From Synechococcus sp. PROS-7-1 (GTDB taxonomy: Bacteria; Cyanobacteriota; Cyanobacteriia; PCC-6307; Cyanobiaceae), in NCBI RefSeq assembly GCF_014279795.1, contig NZ_CP047945.1:1012572-1076571 (forward strand): 64,000 nucleotides of DNA. The letters run 5' to 3'. Below the pieces are notes generated by a model. That model saw only the letters and a list, made by a program, of their open reading frames with translations, was not told the DNA's origin and did no database searches. The translations under genes and the position numbers were made by a program. Below are positions 37,624 to 45,703 of this stretch, one piece after another (the stretch's first letter is position 1; each line of letters starts with the position of its first letter).

Positions 37624-38349
37624 TCAGGCCCACGCAACGAGAAGGTCGACCAACCGACGGATTCGTCGGCTGCGGCTTGGGTCATCAGCCCAGTCGCCGA
37701 GAAGTCCCTGCCTGAGTCCTGCACTCGCTGGAGTGAGGTGGTCGCCTGATGTCTGTACAAAGCGGCTTTGGTCCCCGGGTCTGCGCTGGAGTGCCTGAAT
37801 CAGATCATCACTTTGATCGAGGGCATCGTCTCCAAAACGCACAACCAGATTGCGCTCCTGCCTGTAGAAACGCTCGATCATGTTGAGTGTTTCCGTTGGC
37901 CCGGGGCTGAACTCGGTGACCACTCCGAGCTTCGGGGCGAGGGTCCCGAGCAGGGGAATCGAGCGGTCGGCCGTGAAGTTGTTGAAGCTCAGTGCTGCAA
38001 GACCGCTGCAGCCGCGCCCATCATCCGGAGCCAGGAGATGGAGCTTGCAGCCGAGACTATGGCCGAGCCGCAACGGCATCAACGAGCTGTTCAGGCGCTC
38101 TTCAAGGAGGCGTCGGCACTGCCTCAGCTGCTGCCAGCCCTCGCGGGCCTGAAGCTGGTGGTCGAATCCCGGAACGTAACTCCAGGCGTGAACGGCATAG
38201 CCCTCATCCGCCAACCATTCCAAGAGGCGTCGGTAGCTGATCTGGGGACTGGTGGCGAGATAGCTGCCGCCGATGAAGTCCACGAGCCCGCGGATGGAGT
38301 CCGTTGGCCACAGGCACCAGCACTGTTCGCGTCGCTGCCAACGGTTCAC
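37624..38349 (-). CDS. DUF1350 alpha/beta-hydrolase-like protein
   Basis: 241 residues. It follows the cyanobacterial and plastid DUF1350 pattern: an N-terminal V-D-F-I-G-G-S-Y-L, R-L-G-H-S-L-G-C-K-L-H-L-L as a nucleophile-elbow-like turn, and S-F-N-N-F. No signal peptide. Predicted alpha/beta-hydrolase fold of unknown substrate. The start overlaps the peroxiredoxin stop by 4 bp, so they share a transcript. Confidence 0.82.
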   Translation of the reverse strand: MNRWQRREQCWCLWPTDSIRGLVDFIGGSYLATSPQISYRRLLEWLADEGYAVHAWSYVPGFDHQLQAREGWQQLRQCRRLLEERLNSSLMPLRLGHSLGCKLHLLAPDDGRGCSGLAALSFNNFTADRSIPLLGTLAPKLGVVTEFSPGPTETLNMIERFYRQERNLVVRFGDDALDQSDDLIQALQRRPGDQSRFVQTSGDHLTPASAGLRQGLLGDWADDPSRSRRIRRLVDLLVAWA

Positions 38350-38804
38350 CCTGCGGCCAGAGTGCGCACGATCGACTCCGCCTCCTTCACGTGGGCTGGT
38401 CCATCGAGAAGGTTGTTGAAAACCAATTGGATCACGCCCTTCTGATCAATCACGTAGGTCACCCGTGCGGGGAGGAGTCCGAACGTTTTGGGCACTCCGA
38501 AGGCCCTTTTCAAGCTTCCCGTTTTGTCGCTCAGTAGCGGAAACGGCAATTGGTGGCGTTCAGCGAAACGCCTGTGGCTCACTGCGTCATCCCCGCTCAC
38601 TCCCCAAATTTCAGCCCCCAGTGCCGTGAGATTGGCGTAATTATCCCGGAATGTGCAGGCCTCCGCAGTGCAGCCGGGAGTGTCGTCCTTCGGATAGAAG
38701 AACAGCACAAGAATCCGGCCATCGAGGTCATCAAGCCGGCGCATCTCACCGTTTTGATCCTCGAGAGCAAAGCTCGGGGCCGCGTCGCCGGTCTTCAGTG
38801 CCAT
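38346..38804 (-). CDS. bcp: peroxiredoxin, BCP/PrxQ type
   Basis: 152 residues. The peroxidatic Cys is C45 (D-T-P-G-C-T-A-E-A-C) and the resolving Cys C50, the C-x4-C arrangement of PrxQ/BCP. F-F-Y-P-K-D and the L-P-F-P-L-L-S-D block fit the family. Thioredoxin-dependent reduction of H2O2 and organic peroxides. First gene of a two-gene operon with DUF1350. Confidence 0.93.
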   Translation of the reverse strand: MALKTGDAAPSFALEDQNGEMRRLDDLDGRILVLFFYPKDDTPGCTAEACTFRDNYANLTALGAEIWGVSGDDAVSHRRFAERHQLPFPLLSDKTGSLKRAFGVPKTFGLLPARVTYVIDQKGVIQLVFNNLLDGPAHVKEAESIVRTLAAG

Positions 38805-38886
38805 TGGACTTCAACACTCAATTCACCCTAGGAAGCGATTGCGGTTGACGAGAGAATGGATCGCTGAGATCTGATGGCCCCCACCA

Positions 38887-39705
38887 ATGACTGACAGTGC
38901 CCTGGAGTCTGGTCAATTGGATCTTTTGCAGGGTTTTCAATCGCCGTCTCTTCCGTCGCGCCCGATTGAGCAGCCGGCGAGCGCAGAATCAGCTCCGGAG
39001 ACGCCCCCGTCCTGTCTGCTGATTGTTGACACCGAAACGACAGGGCTGGATGCCGATCGTGATCAGTGCCTCGAACTTGGAGCGATTCTGTTTTCCGTCC
39101 CCCATCGCCAGGTGCTGGCTCAGATGTCGTGTCTTCTGCCTGTCGATCGCAATCCCGCTGAGTCGATCAATCGAATCCCAGCAGAGGTGAGCCGCGTGGA
39201 TCAGCCCTGGGCTGATGGGCTGGCTTGGTTTGAGCAGCTGATGGAGCGCGCGGATTATTTGGTGGCTCACAATGCTGCCTTTGATCGGCAGTGGTTCGGT
39301 CGCGGTGCTTTGCCAGAGGCGAAGCGTCCTTGGCTTTGCACTCTTGAAGACATCCGTTGGCCTGAAGCGCGCAATCTCAGAGCCAGGCCTTCGGTGATTG
39401 ACCTTGCTCTGGCCTATGGAATTCCTGTGTGGTCAGCGCATCGGGCTCTCACCGATTGCACTTATCTGGCTGAGGTGTTTCAGCGCTGCGACGACCTGGA
39501 GTTACTGATCGCCCATGCCCTGGAACCGCGTCGACTCGTGCGTGCCCAGGTGTCTTACGACCAGCGCCACCTGGCCCGGGAGGCCGGCTTCCGCTGGAAC
39601 GAACCCGTCAAGGGCGCCTGGGCCAGGCGGCTCTCGGAGCGGGAGGAGCGGGAGCTTCCCTTCACTGTTGTGCCGGTTGACGCTGCGTTGCCACAAGCAT
39701 CCTGA
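38887..39705 (+). CDS. DEDDh 3'-5' exonuclease (DnaQ-like)
   Basis: 272 residues. After a disordered 40-residue N-terminus comes a DnaQ-fold nuclease with Exo I D-T-E-T-T-G-L-D, Exo II with H-N-A-A-F-D and Exo III H-R-A-L-T-D-C. A C-terminal extension of about 70 residues has W-N-E-P-V-K-G-A-W-A-R-R-L, which can bind another partner or nucleic acid. It may be a stand-alone editing or repair nuclease rather than the replicative epsilon subunit. Confidence 0.85.
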   Translation: MTDSALESGQLDLLQGFQSPSLPSRPIEQPASAESAPETPPSCLLIVDTETTGLDADRDQCLELGAILFSVPHRQVLAQMSCLLPVDRNPAESINRIPAEVSRVDQPWADGLAWFEQLMERADYLVAHNAAFDRQWFGRGALPEAKRPWLCTLEDIRWPEARNLRARPSVIDLALAYGIPVWSAHRALTDCTYLAEVFQRCDDLELLIAHALEPRRLVRAQVSYDQRHLAREAGFRWNEPVKGAWARRLSEREERELPFTVVPVDAALPQAS

Positions 39706-39775
39706 TTTGCTTCAGCAGTCCGAAGCCTCATGGGTTTTTTGCCGATCCTTCCACCGCGGCGGCCACCCTGACGGT

Positions 39776-40081
39776 ATGAAAGCGTCGACGCACCACGATT
39801 CCGTTCGTTTGCGCCTGCAGCGATGGCAGCAGGTCCGAACCTGGGCGCGTTTGATCCGGGAAGCGGAATGCCTTTGGCACGTCGATGTACGCGAGCTGAA
39901 ACGTCTTGGAGCACTGGAGCTTTCCCAACTCCTGAATGAGGTTCCTTTCTGTCAACGCAGTCGTGTGAATCGTTGGCTCACCCGTTACAGCGTGTCGACG
40001 CGTCTGCCTTTTGAGAGCAGTGGAATGCGGTCACGTTCGTGCTGCTCGTCTGGGACCAAAGATGAGTCTTGGCGGCCCTGA
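39776..40081 (+). CDS. hypothetical protein upstream of pstS
   Basis: 101 residues from ATG 39776. The first 75 residues are rich in Arg, Leu and Trp with a helical pattern (L-Q-R-W-Q-Q-V-R-T-W-A-R-L) and look like real protein. The tail is Ser/Arg/Cys-rich and less convincing. No family recognised. It lies between the exonuclease and the Pho box of pstS. Confidence 0.4.
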   Translation: MKASTHHDSVRLRLQRWQQVRTWARLIREAECLWHVDVRELKRLGALELSQLLNEVPFCQRSRVNRWLTRYSVSTRLPFESSGMRSRSCCSSGTKDESWRP

Positions 40082-40099
40082 ACTAGGTTTCCGAAGTCT

Positions 40100-40118
40100 C
40101 TTAACCTACTGCTAACGA
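40100..40118 (+). promoter_or_regulatory. Pho box (PhoB/SphR site) of pstS
   Basis: CTTAACCT at 40100-40107 followed after 3 bp by GCTAACGA at 40111-40118. The 8-bp half-sites with an 11-bp period match the cyanobacterial Pho box (CTTAACCT repeats). It sits 55-73 bp upstream of the pstS start, so expression should rise under phosphate limitation. Confidence 0.7.
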
Positions 40119-40172
40119 CCAAATCCGTTTCGGTTAGCTACTCCTAGGACGCCGATTTCTCCCAGGCTTCCC

Positions 40173-41153
40173 ATGAGCTTCGCCAAGAAGGCTCTCATTT
40201 TTTCCTCTTTGCTGGCTCTTGGAGCCGGCGTTTCCGCTTCTGCAGCTGATCGTCTGAACGGTGCAGGTGCATCGTTCCCCGCCAAGATCTATCAGCGCTG
40301 GTTTGCTGAACTGGCCAAGGCTGGTGGCCCTCAGGTCAACTATCAGGCCGTTGGATCCGGTTCCGGCCGTAAGGCTTTCATCGACCAGACCGTGAACTTC
40401 GGTGCTTCTGATGATCCGATGAAGCCCAAGGACATGGCCAAGGTGAAGCGCGGTGTCGTGCAGATCCCCATGGTGGGCGGCACCATCGCCTTCGGTTACA
40501 ACAAGCCCGGTTGCGACTTCAAGCTGACCCAAAAGCAGGCTGTTCAGGTGGCGATCGGCAAGATCACCAACTGGAAGCAGCTCGGTTGCGCCCCCGGCAA
40601 CATCACTTGGGTGCACCGTTCCGACGGTTCCGGCACCACCAAGGCCTTCACCAACTCCATGCAGGCCTTCTCCTCTGAGTGGACCCTGGGTACCGGTAAG
40701 TCCGTCAAGTGGCCCGGTAAGAACGCTGTGGGTGCCAAGGGCAACTCCGGCGTCGCTGGCACCATCCAGAACAAAGTTGGCGCCATCGGTTATGTCAACC
40801 AGTCCTACATCAAGGGCAAGGTTGTGGCTGCAGCCCTGCAGAACAAGTCTGGTGAATTCCTCAAGCCTTCTGTGAAGGCTGGTGCGACTGCACTGAACGG
40901 CATCAAGCTTGATTCCAACCTGGCTGGCAAGAACCCCAACCCCACCGCAAAGGGTGCTTATCCCATCGCCACCCTCACCTGGGTGCTGGCTTACAAGACC
41001 GGCAATGGCAAGAACACCGATGCCATCAAGAAAGCCTTCAACTTCATGCTGAGCACCAAGGCTCAGGACCAGGCTCCTAGCCTCGGTTTCGTTCCCCTGA
41101 AGGGCGGCATCCTCAACAAGGCCAAGGCTGCTGTAAACAAGATCGGCAAGTGA
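40173..41153 (+). CDS. pstS: phosphate ABC transporter substrate-binding protein
   Basis: 326 residues with a signal peptide of about 24 residues ending S-A-S-A-A. The mature protein begins L-N-G-A-G-A-S-F-P and contains the phosphate-contacting G-S-G-S-G-R and R-S-D-G-S-G-T-T segments. High Lys/Gly/Asn content and favoured codons suggest strong expression. It may be the SphX-like variant of marine Synechococcus. Pst permease and ATPase genes are not in the window, so it is a lone binding protein beside the ptrA-like regulator. Confidence 0.93.
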   Translation: MSFAKKALIFSSLLALGAGVSASAADRLNGAGASFPAKIYQRWFAELAKAGGPQVNYQAVGSGSGRKAFIDQTVNFGASDDPMKPKDMAKVKRGVVQIPMVGGTIAFGYNKPGCDFKLTQKQAVQVAIGKITNWKQLGCAPGNITWVHRSDGSGTTKAFTNSMQAFSSEWTLGTGKSVKWPGKNAVGAKGNSGVAGTIQNKVGAIGYVNQSYIKGKVVAAALQNKSGEFLKPSVKAGATALNGIKLDSNLAGKNPNPTAKGAYPIATLTWVLAYKTGNGKNTDAIKKAFNFMLSTKAQDQAPSLGFVPLKGGILNKAKAAVNKIGK

Positions 41154-41186
41154 TTCTCTGAATCAACGCACTGATCGGATCATCGA

Positions 41187-41211
41187 GGAGGGGGCAACCC
41201 CTCCCTTTTTA
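41187..41211 (+). terminator. intrinsic terminator of pstS
   Basis: Stem GGAGGGG (41187-41193) and CCCCTCC (41198-41204) with a GCAA tetraloop, followed by five or more T residues from 41206. It ends the pstS transcript before the regulator gene. Confidence 0.88.
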
Positions 41212-41324
41212 TGTTTCCTTTATCTTTCTGAATTTTTAGGGGAGTCTTAAAGGACTGATCTCCATCCCTTTGCCTGTGAGGGATGTTGCGCTCCATACAC
41301 TTCGTTGTATCGAGAGCTTCAGCC

Positions 41325-41957
41325 ATGGTCTCTGCTCCTCAGTCCGTTTCCAGCCGTCGTGACGGTTTTCTTGAGCTTCTCGAGAACAATTTTCAGAAGC
41401 GCAACCTTGTGCACCTTTCCGCGGGCAGTGTGGTGCCTTTGCTGAAGAACAGCCTCTGGCTTGTCGTGAGAGGCATGGTGAAGCTTGGTGCCGTTTCCGT
41501 GCATGGTGATGAGCTTTTACTGGGCTTGGCCGGGCCTAATGAGCCATTCGGTGAGCCTTTGAGCACCGTGGAGGCCTACGAAGCCGTCACCCTCACGGAT
41601 TGCGATCTCCTGTGCGTGACGATGGCGGAAGTCGGCGAATCGTCTGATCTCGCCAAAGCCCTTCTCGATGCTGTTGTTCTGCGTTATCGCCAATCGGAAT
41701 ACCTGCTCTCGCTTCTAGGTTTACGCCGCGTTGAAGAACGGGTTCGCGGCTTTCTTGAATTGCTGGCCCAGGATTACGGGCAGCCCTGTGATGAAGGTTT
41801 GCGCCTGAATCTTCGTTTGACCCATCAGGAGATGGCGAGCGCTTTGAGCACAACACGCGTAACAGTGACCCGAGTGATCGGCCTTCTCAGGGATGAGGGT
41901 TGGCTCAAGATTGATGCCCAGCGCCACCTTGTGATCACCCATCTGCCCAAGAAATAA
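41325..41957 (+). CDS. ptrA: Crp/Fnr-family transcription regulator, PtrA-like
   Basis: 210 residues from ATG 41325. A divergent cyclic-nucleotide-type sensor domain (about 15-125) lacks a clear cAMP-binding R-S-A motif. The HTH contains L-T-H-Q-E-M-A-S-A-L-S-T-T-R-V-T-V-T-R. In marine Synechococcus the Crp-type regulator PtrA lies close to phosphate genes and controls part of the low-phosphate response. Position directly behind pstS supports that identity. A CTTAA-containing stretch near 41246 might be a weak Pho site. Confidence 0.78.
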   Translation: MVSAPQSVSSRRDGFLELLENNFQKRNLVHLSAGSVVPLLKNSLWLVVRGMVKLGAVSVHGDELLLGLAGPNEPFGEPLSTVEAYEAVTLTDCDLLCVTMAEVGESSDLAKALLDAVVLRYRQSEYLLSLLGLRRVEERVRGFLELLAQDYGQPCDEGLRLNLRLTHQEMASALSTTRVTVTRVIGLLRDEGWLKIDAQRHLVITHLPKK

Positions 41958-42016
41958 GTCAACCGGATTGTCAGCTCGAGGGTGGGTCCCTAAAAAAGAG
42001 CTGATGGTTTAAGGCT

Positions 42017-42283
42017 TTGGCTGATTCCTCGTTTCCATTGGTTCTGTTGGCCCTGCATGCCGTGCAGGGCTATTGGTATGCAGGGCTAGTGATTGCCATT
42101 CTGTTCTCACTGTTCGGTGTGCAGACGATTGATCCGTCTGCCAGGGGGTGGTCCCACCCGTTGTTCCGTTTGGTGATCATTCCCGGCGTGTCACTGTTCT
42201 GGCCGCTCCTGCTTGTGCGTTGGGTGCGCCGTCAGGGGCCACCGCGGGAGCGCAATGCCCATCGCCTTGCCTTGCGGCCATGA
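42017..42283 (+). CDS. small membrane protein
   Basis: 88 residues from TTG 42017, with AAGG at 42011. Two predicted membrane helices (about 5-35 and 48-68) and a basic C-terminal tail (W-V-R-R-Q-G-P-P-R-E-R-N). It overlaps the next gene by ATGA. It is the first member of a four-gene membrane redox set. No family recognised. Confidence 0.65.
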   Translation: MADSSFPLVLLALHAVQGYWYAGLVIAILFSLFGVQTIDPSARGWSHPLFRLVIIPGVSLFWPLLLVRWVRRQGPPRERNAHRLALRP

Positions 42284-42795
42284 TTCGATCCCATCGCATC
42301 ACGCACAGGCGCCTGTTCCCGTTGCTTGCGGTGCTTGCACTTGTGCTCTCTGTTTCGGCCCTGGCTTTACGTCCGGCTGTTCCGGTTTCGTCGCCTGCCT
42401 CGGCCCCGCTGTACCAGTCACTCGGTTTTTCAAGTGCGCCGCTTTCGGCGTCCAGAAGCGCCCGAGTCATGGTGAATGGACATCCCGTTCTGCTTGGTTA
42501 TCAGCAGGAACCATTGGGTCAGCCAATGCTGTTGATCCAACCCCAGCACATTCAATCGGAGGCCCAGGTGCAGGTCCTGTGGACCGGCGGCGATGCCACC
42601 ACTGATGAAACGCTCCCTTCAGCGGTGTTTCTCGGTCAGCTTTCTGGTGCATCGGCCCTTGCGTTGCCCCTTCCAAGCGACTTTTCCGCGGATCGCCCCG
42701 GTCAGCTTGTATTTCGAAGCCTTCCTTTGGCTAAAACCCTCGGAACCATTGATCTGGCGGCACTTCCTTCCAATCTGTTTCAAGAGAGTCGCTGA
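42280..42795 (+). CDS. exported or membrane-anchored hypothetical protein
   Basis: 171 residues from ATG 42280 (ATGA overlap with the preceding stop). An N-terminal anchor or signal helix (about 12-32) is followed by a soluble domain without Cys, containing V-M-V-N-G-H-P-V-L-L-G-Y and W-T-G-G-D-A-T-T-D. It probably lies in the periplasm. Unknown function; it precedes the Rieske-reductase gene by 2 bp and likely works with it. Confidence 0.65.
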   Translation: MIRSHRITHRRLFPLLAVLALVLSVSALALRPAVPVSSPASAPLYQSLGFSSAPLSASRSARVMVNGHPVLLGYQQEPLGQPMLLIQPQHIQSEAQVQVLWTGGDATTDETLPSAVFLGQLSGASALALPLPSDFSADRPGQLVFRSLPLAKTLGTIDLAALPSNLFQESR

Positions 42796-42797
42796 TC

Positions 42798-43907
42798 ATG
42801 GGCCATCCCTATCAAGCTGTTCAGTGGACCCGTAAGAAGCTGATTTACGACGGCATTCTTCTGGCCCTGGTGATGGGCTACCTGGTGGTGTTCACCCAGA
42901 TCACCTATGCCCTCAATCGTGCTGTTGGCTCCGTAGCTGAATGGGAAGGGGTCGAAATCAGGGCCTACGGAAGCGCCGCCTTCATTCTTCTCAGCATCAT
43001 CCTCTGCATTGGTCCCCTCAGCCGTTTGAACAAGCGTTTTCACGTGTTGTTGTTTAACCGGCGGCACATGGGTGTCCTCGCTTTTCTGCTGGCACTGTTT
43101 CATGTGCATGGCTTCCGTTTGCCAGCTCAACCGTTTCAAGCCCTCGGACTGTCTGTTCCCAAAATTCCTTTCCAGTTCTTTGGTGCCCTGCCCTGGTACA
43201 ACGATTTCGGCGATCTCGACCCCCTTGTTTCCCTGTTCGTGGGGAATCGCCATTTCGACAGTCTCACCTTTTTCCCGTTTGAACTCCTCGGGCTTGGGGC
43301 TCTGTTGGTGATGTTCGTGATGGCGGCCACCAGCCACGACTTCTGGCTTGTGAATCTCACCCCGCCGATCTGGAAGGGAATTCATATGGCTGTGTATGTC
43401 GCCTATGCACTGCTTGTTGGACACATCCTCTTGGGTCCCCTTCAGACCAACCGTGACCCTTGGCTGACGGCTCTGGCACTCGTGTCGTTTGTGTGCGTGA
43501 TCGGGCTGCATCTCATCAGTGGCTGGCGGGAGCGCAAGGCCGATCGGTCCCTTGATGCCTCGCCGGATGCTCTCACTGTCGAGGGGTTTGTGGATGTGAT
43601 GGCGCTCGATGATCTGGAGGACGAGTGCGGCATACCGGTGGTGATCCGTGGTGAGCGCATCGCCTTGTTCCGTCAGGGCGATGCGGTCTTCGCCCTCAGC
43701 AATGTCTGCGCCCATCAAAATGGCCCTCTGGCTGATGGTCGCCTCAGCCATGGCTGTGTGGTGTGTCCCTGGCATGGCTGGGAGTACCGCGCTGAAACCG
43801 GTGTTTCCCCACCCCCGTTTGCCGAGCGTGTGCCGGTGTTCCCCGTTCGCATTCAAGAGGGCCGTGTGTTGGTAGCGCTCCAGCCTGTTCTCAACGCAGT
43901 GAGTTGA
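42798..43907 (+). CDS. ferric-reductase-like/Rieske fusion membrane protein
   Basis: 369 residues. The first 250 form about six membrane helices of the ferric reductase-like (MsrQ/YedZ-type) domain with candidate haem-ligand histidines (F-H-V-L-L, F-H-V-H-G, K-G-I-H-M). The C-terminal 100 residues are a Rieske 2Fe-2S domain with C-A-H-Q and C-P-W-H-G-W-E-Y. This suggests electron transfer between haem b in the membrane and a Rieske centre. Physiological partner unknown. Closely packed with genes on both sides. Confidence 0.8.
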   Translation: MGHPYQAVQWTRKKLIYDGILLALVMGYLVVFTQITYALNRAVGSVAEWEGVEIRAYGSAAFILLSIILCIGPLSRLNKRFHVLLFNRRHMGVLAFLLALFHVHGFRLPAQPFQALGLSVPKIPFQFFGALPWYNDFGDLDPLVSLFVGNRHFDSLTFFPFELLGLGALLVMFVMAATSHDFWLVNLTPPIWKGIHMAVYVAYALLVGHILLGPLQTNRDPWLTALALVSFVCVIGLHLISGWRERKADRSLDASPDALTVEGFVDVMALDDLEDECGIPVVIRGERIALFRQGDAVFALSNVCAHQNGPLADGRLSHGCVVCPWHGWEYRAETGVSPPPFAERVPVFPVRIQEGRVLVALQPVLNAVS

Positions 43908-43912
43908 TCGTC

Positions 43913-44671
43913 ATGTCACAGCGCAAGTCACCCTTCTTTGTTCATTACCTACCACTGCCGCCGGAACTGCGTGCCTTTGTGATTTGGCTTGTGTTCGGCC
44001 TCAGTGTTCTCACATTGATCCTGTCGATTGTGGTTCCAGCCCTGCAGGACCAGTTCGGCCCAGGCTGGCGGCAACCAACCCGGGAGATCAGTGGCCTGCT
44101 CCTCGATGGTCCTGGTGCAGCGCAAGTGCTCATCCCCAGGCCTGAGGGTTCCGGCGAGAGTGCTTATTCCAGGGTTTTGCTGGCGAGCACCCGTAAGCTC
44201 GCCCCCCCTGCATCGGTGCTGGACAAGACCGGTCAATGGGTGAAGCTTCGCGGGGCCCTGTTTTCCAATGGCACCCTGACCGTGATGAATACCAATCGCG
44301 CCACAGTCCTGGCTGCACCCCTTTCGGCCCAACCGGTTCCCACCGAGCCGAATTCCCTGGGGACTTTCACGCTCAAAGGCGAGATCATCGATGCCAAATG
44401 TTTTTCCGGTGTGATGAAGCCCGGTGCTGGTAAGACCCATCTCGGTTGTGCCGTCCGCTGCATCAGTGGAGGAGTGCCTGCCATGTTCCATACCCGTAAT
44501 GCACAGGATCAAGAACTGGATCTTCTTCTTGTTGATGAGAAGGGTGATGCTGTCAACGACAGGGTGCTTGATCGCGTCGCCCTGCCACTGGAGATCCGTG
44601 GGGAAGTGCTGAAGTTGAATGACCTCCTGTTACTGCGTGCCGACCCTTCCACATACCGCTCGCTGCTTTGA
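43913..44671 (+). CDS. membrane-anchored Cys-rich protein of the Rieske module
   Basis: 252 residues from ATG 43913; a TTG at 43904 overlaps the previous stop. An N-terminal membrane helix (about 20-45) is followed by an extracytoplasmic region. Its conserved-looking core is D-A-K-C-F-S-G-V-M-K-P-G-A-G-K-T-H-L-G-C and A-V-R-C-I-S-G-G-V-P, with three cysteines and a His that could bind haem, copper or an iron-sulfur cluster. I recall similar motifs next to Rieske/ferric-reductase genes elsewhere, but no function is known to me. Confidence 0.7.
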   Translation: MSQRKSPFFVHYLPLPPELRAFVIWLVFGLSVLTLILSIVVPALQDQFGPGWRQPTREISGLLLDGPGAAQVLIPRPEGSGESAYSRVLLASTRKLAPPASVLDKTGQWVKLRGALFSNGTLTVMNTNRATVLAAPLSAQPVPTEPNSLGTFTLKGEIIDAKCFSGVMKPGAGKTHLGCAVRCISGGVPAMFHTRNAQDQELDLLLVDEKGDAVNDRVLDRVALPLEIRGEVLKLNDLLLLRADPSTYRSLL

Positions 44672-44704
44672 ACGTCTTCGTTGTCTCGTCTTCCCATTGA
44701 GTCC

Positions 44705-45703
44705 ATGCTTTCTCCCCAGCTTGAGGTTCTTTTCTCGCGATCTCTGGCGTCACTGCGCCCTGTGATTGTTTCGTTCCTGATCGTTCATGCCATGAGTCTC
44801 AGTGGCGGACTCGATCAGGCGTTGTCACCTTGCAACGTGCTGTTAGTCGGTAATTTCTGTGCCGCCATGCTCGTGCTCACGTTGTTCAAGCCGGCAGCCA
44901 TCCTTAGGGAAATTTCAGAGCTTCCGTGGTCGATCAAAGGGTTGATGTTGCTGGATGGTGCTCTGACAGCGCTTATTTCAGCTTTGATTTTCACAGGTCT
45001 CGAGTACACCACTGCCAGCAATGCCATCCTTATCGGCCGTATGGCTCCGGTTCTGTACGCATTAATTGGTGCTCTTGCTCTGGGCACCGTGCTGGCAAGG
45101 CCTGTTTGGATTGGTAACGGCTTCATCATTGTCGGCGTGTTGATGATTGTGTTGTTCAGTACCGGTGGCAATGTCAATAAAGGCGACGCAATGATGATCG
45201 CTTCCACATTTGTGTTCTCGATCGTGTCGATCATTGGCAAAAAGCTGGTGTCAAGGAAGATCTCCATGCCAGTGTTGCTCTTTGCGAGGAATCTGTCCGG
45301 GAGTGTAATTTTCTTTTTTGTTGCGATCTATTTGTTTGGTGTGCATCATTTCGCCGATGTTTTCGCTGGATCTCTTTGGGTTGTAATGCTTGTTTATGCT
45401 GGCTTGATCATCGTTGTTTCCCAGTGGCTTTGGTATAAAGCGTCTGCTGAATTGAACTCCGTGAGTATGGGACGTTGGGCTTCGCCTGCTCCACTTGTTG
45501 GCCTTACATTCGCCTACTTTGTGAACAACAACATCCCTGACAGCAAGCAGTTAATCGCAGCGGTTGTCATTCTGGTGGGAATCGCTATTACCACCTTCGG
45601 GAAGCCAGCACCTGTGGCGCAAGTTGCTGAAGATAAGCGTGAAACCAGCAGCAAGGCTGATTTGTTGATGCAAGGGGACAACGTCGTTTCGCCGTCCGTA
45701 TGA
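44705..45703 (+). CDS. EamA/DMT-family transporter
   Basis: 332 residues from ATG 44705; an in-frame start at 44681 is possible. Ten predicted membrane helices in two EamA repeats, with A-S-N-A-I-L-I-G-R-M-A-P-V and W-L-W-Y-K-A-S-A-E-L-N as repeat signatures. Drug/metabolite transporters of this type export amino acids or small metabolites. Base composition in its second half looks more AT-rich than the neighbours. The stop overlaps the ATP-grasp/acetyltransferase gene by 4 bp, suggesting export of that enzyme's product. Confidence 0.82.
   Translation: MLSPQLEVLFSRSLASLRPVIVSFLIVHAMSLSGGLDQALSPCNVLLVGNFCAAMLVLTLFKPAAILREISELPWSIKGLMLLDGALTALISALIFTGLEYTTASNAILIGRMAPVLYALIGALALGTVLARPVWIGNGFIIVGVLMIVLFSTGGNVNKGDAMMIASTFVFSIVSIIGKKLVSRKISMPVLLFARNLSGSVIFFFVAIYLFGVHHFADVFAGSLWVVMLVYAGLIIVVSQWLWYKASAELNSVSMGRWASPAPLVGLTFAYFVNNNIPDSKQLIAAVVILVGIAITTFGKPAPVAQVAEDKRETSSKADLLMQGDNVVSPSV

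Noticed and set aside
41236-41260. Second Pho box upstream of the PtrA-like gene
   Set aside because: Only one CTTAA half-site is convincing, so it is not listed as a feature, only mentioned.
42780-43856. 358-codon open frame antisense to the Rieske fusion gene
   Set aside because: Low-complexity His/Gln/Glu-rich translation; the sense strand has clear membrane helices and Rieske motifs.
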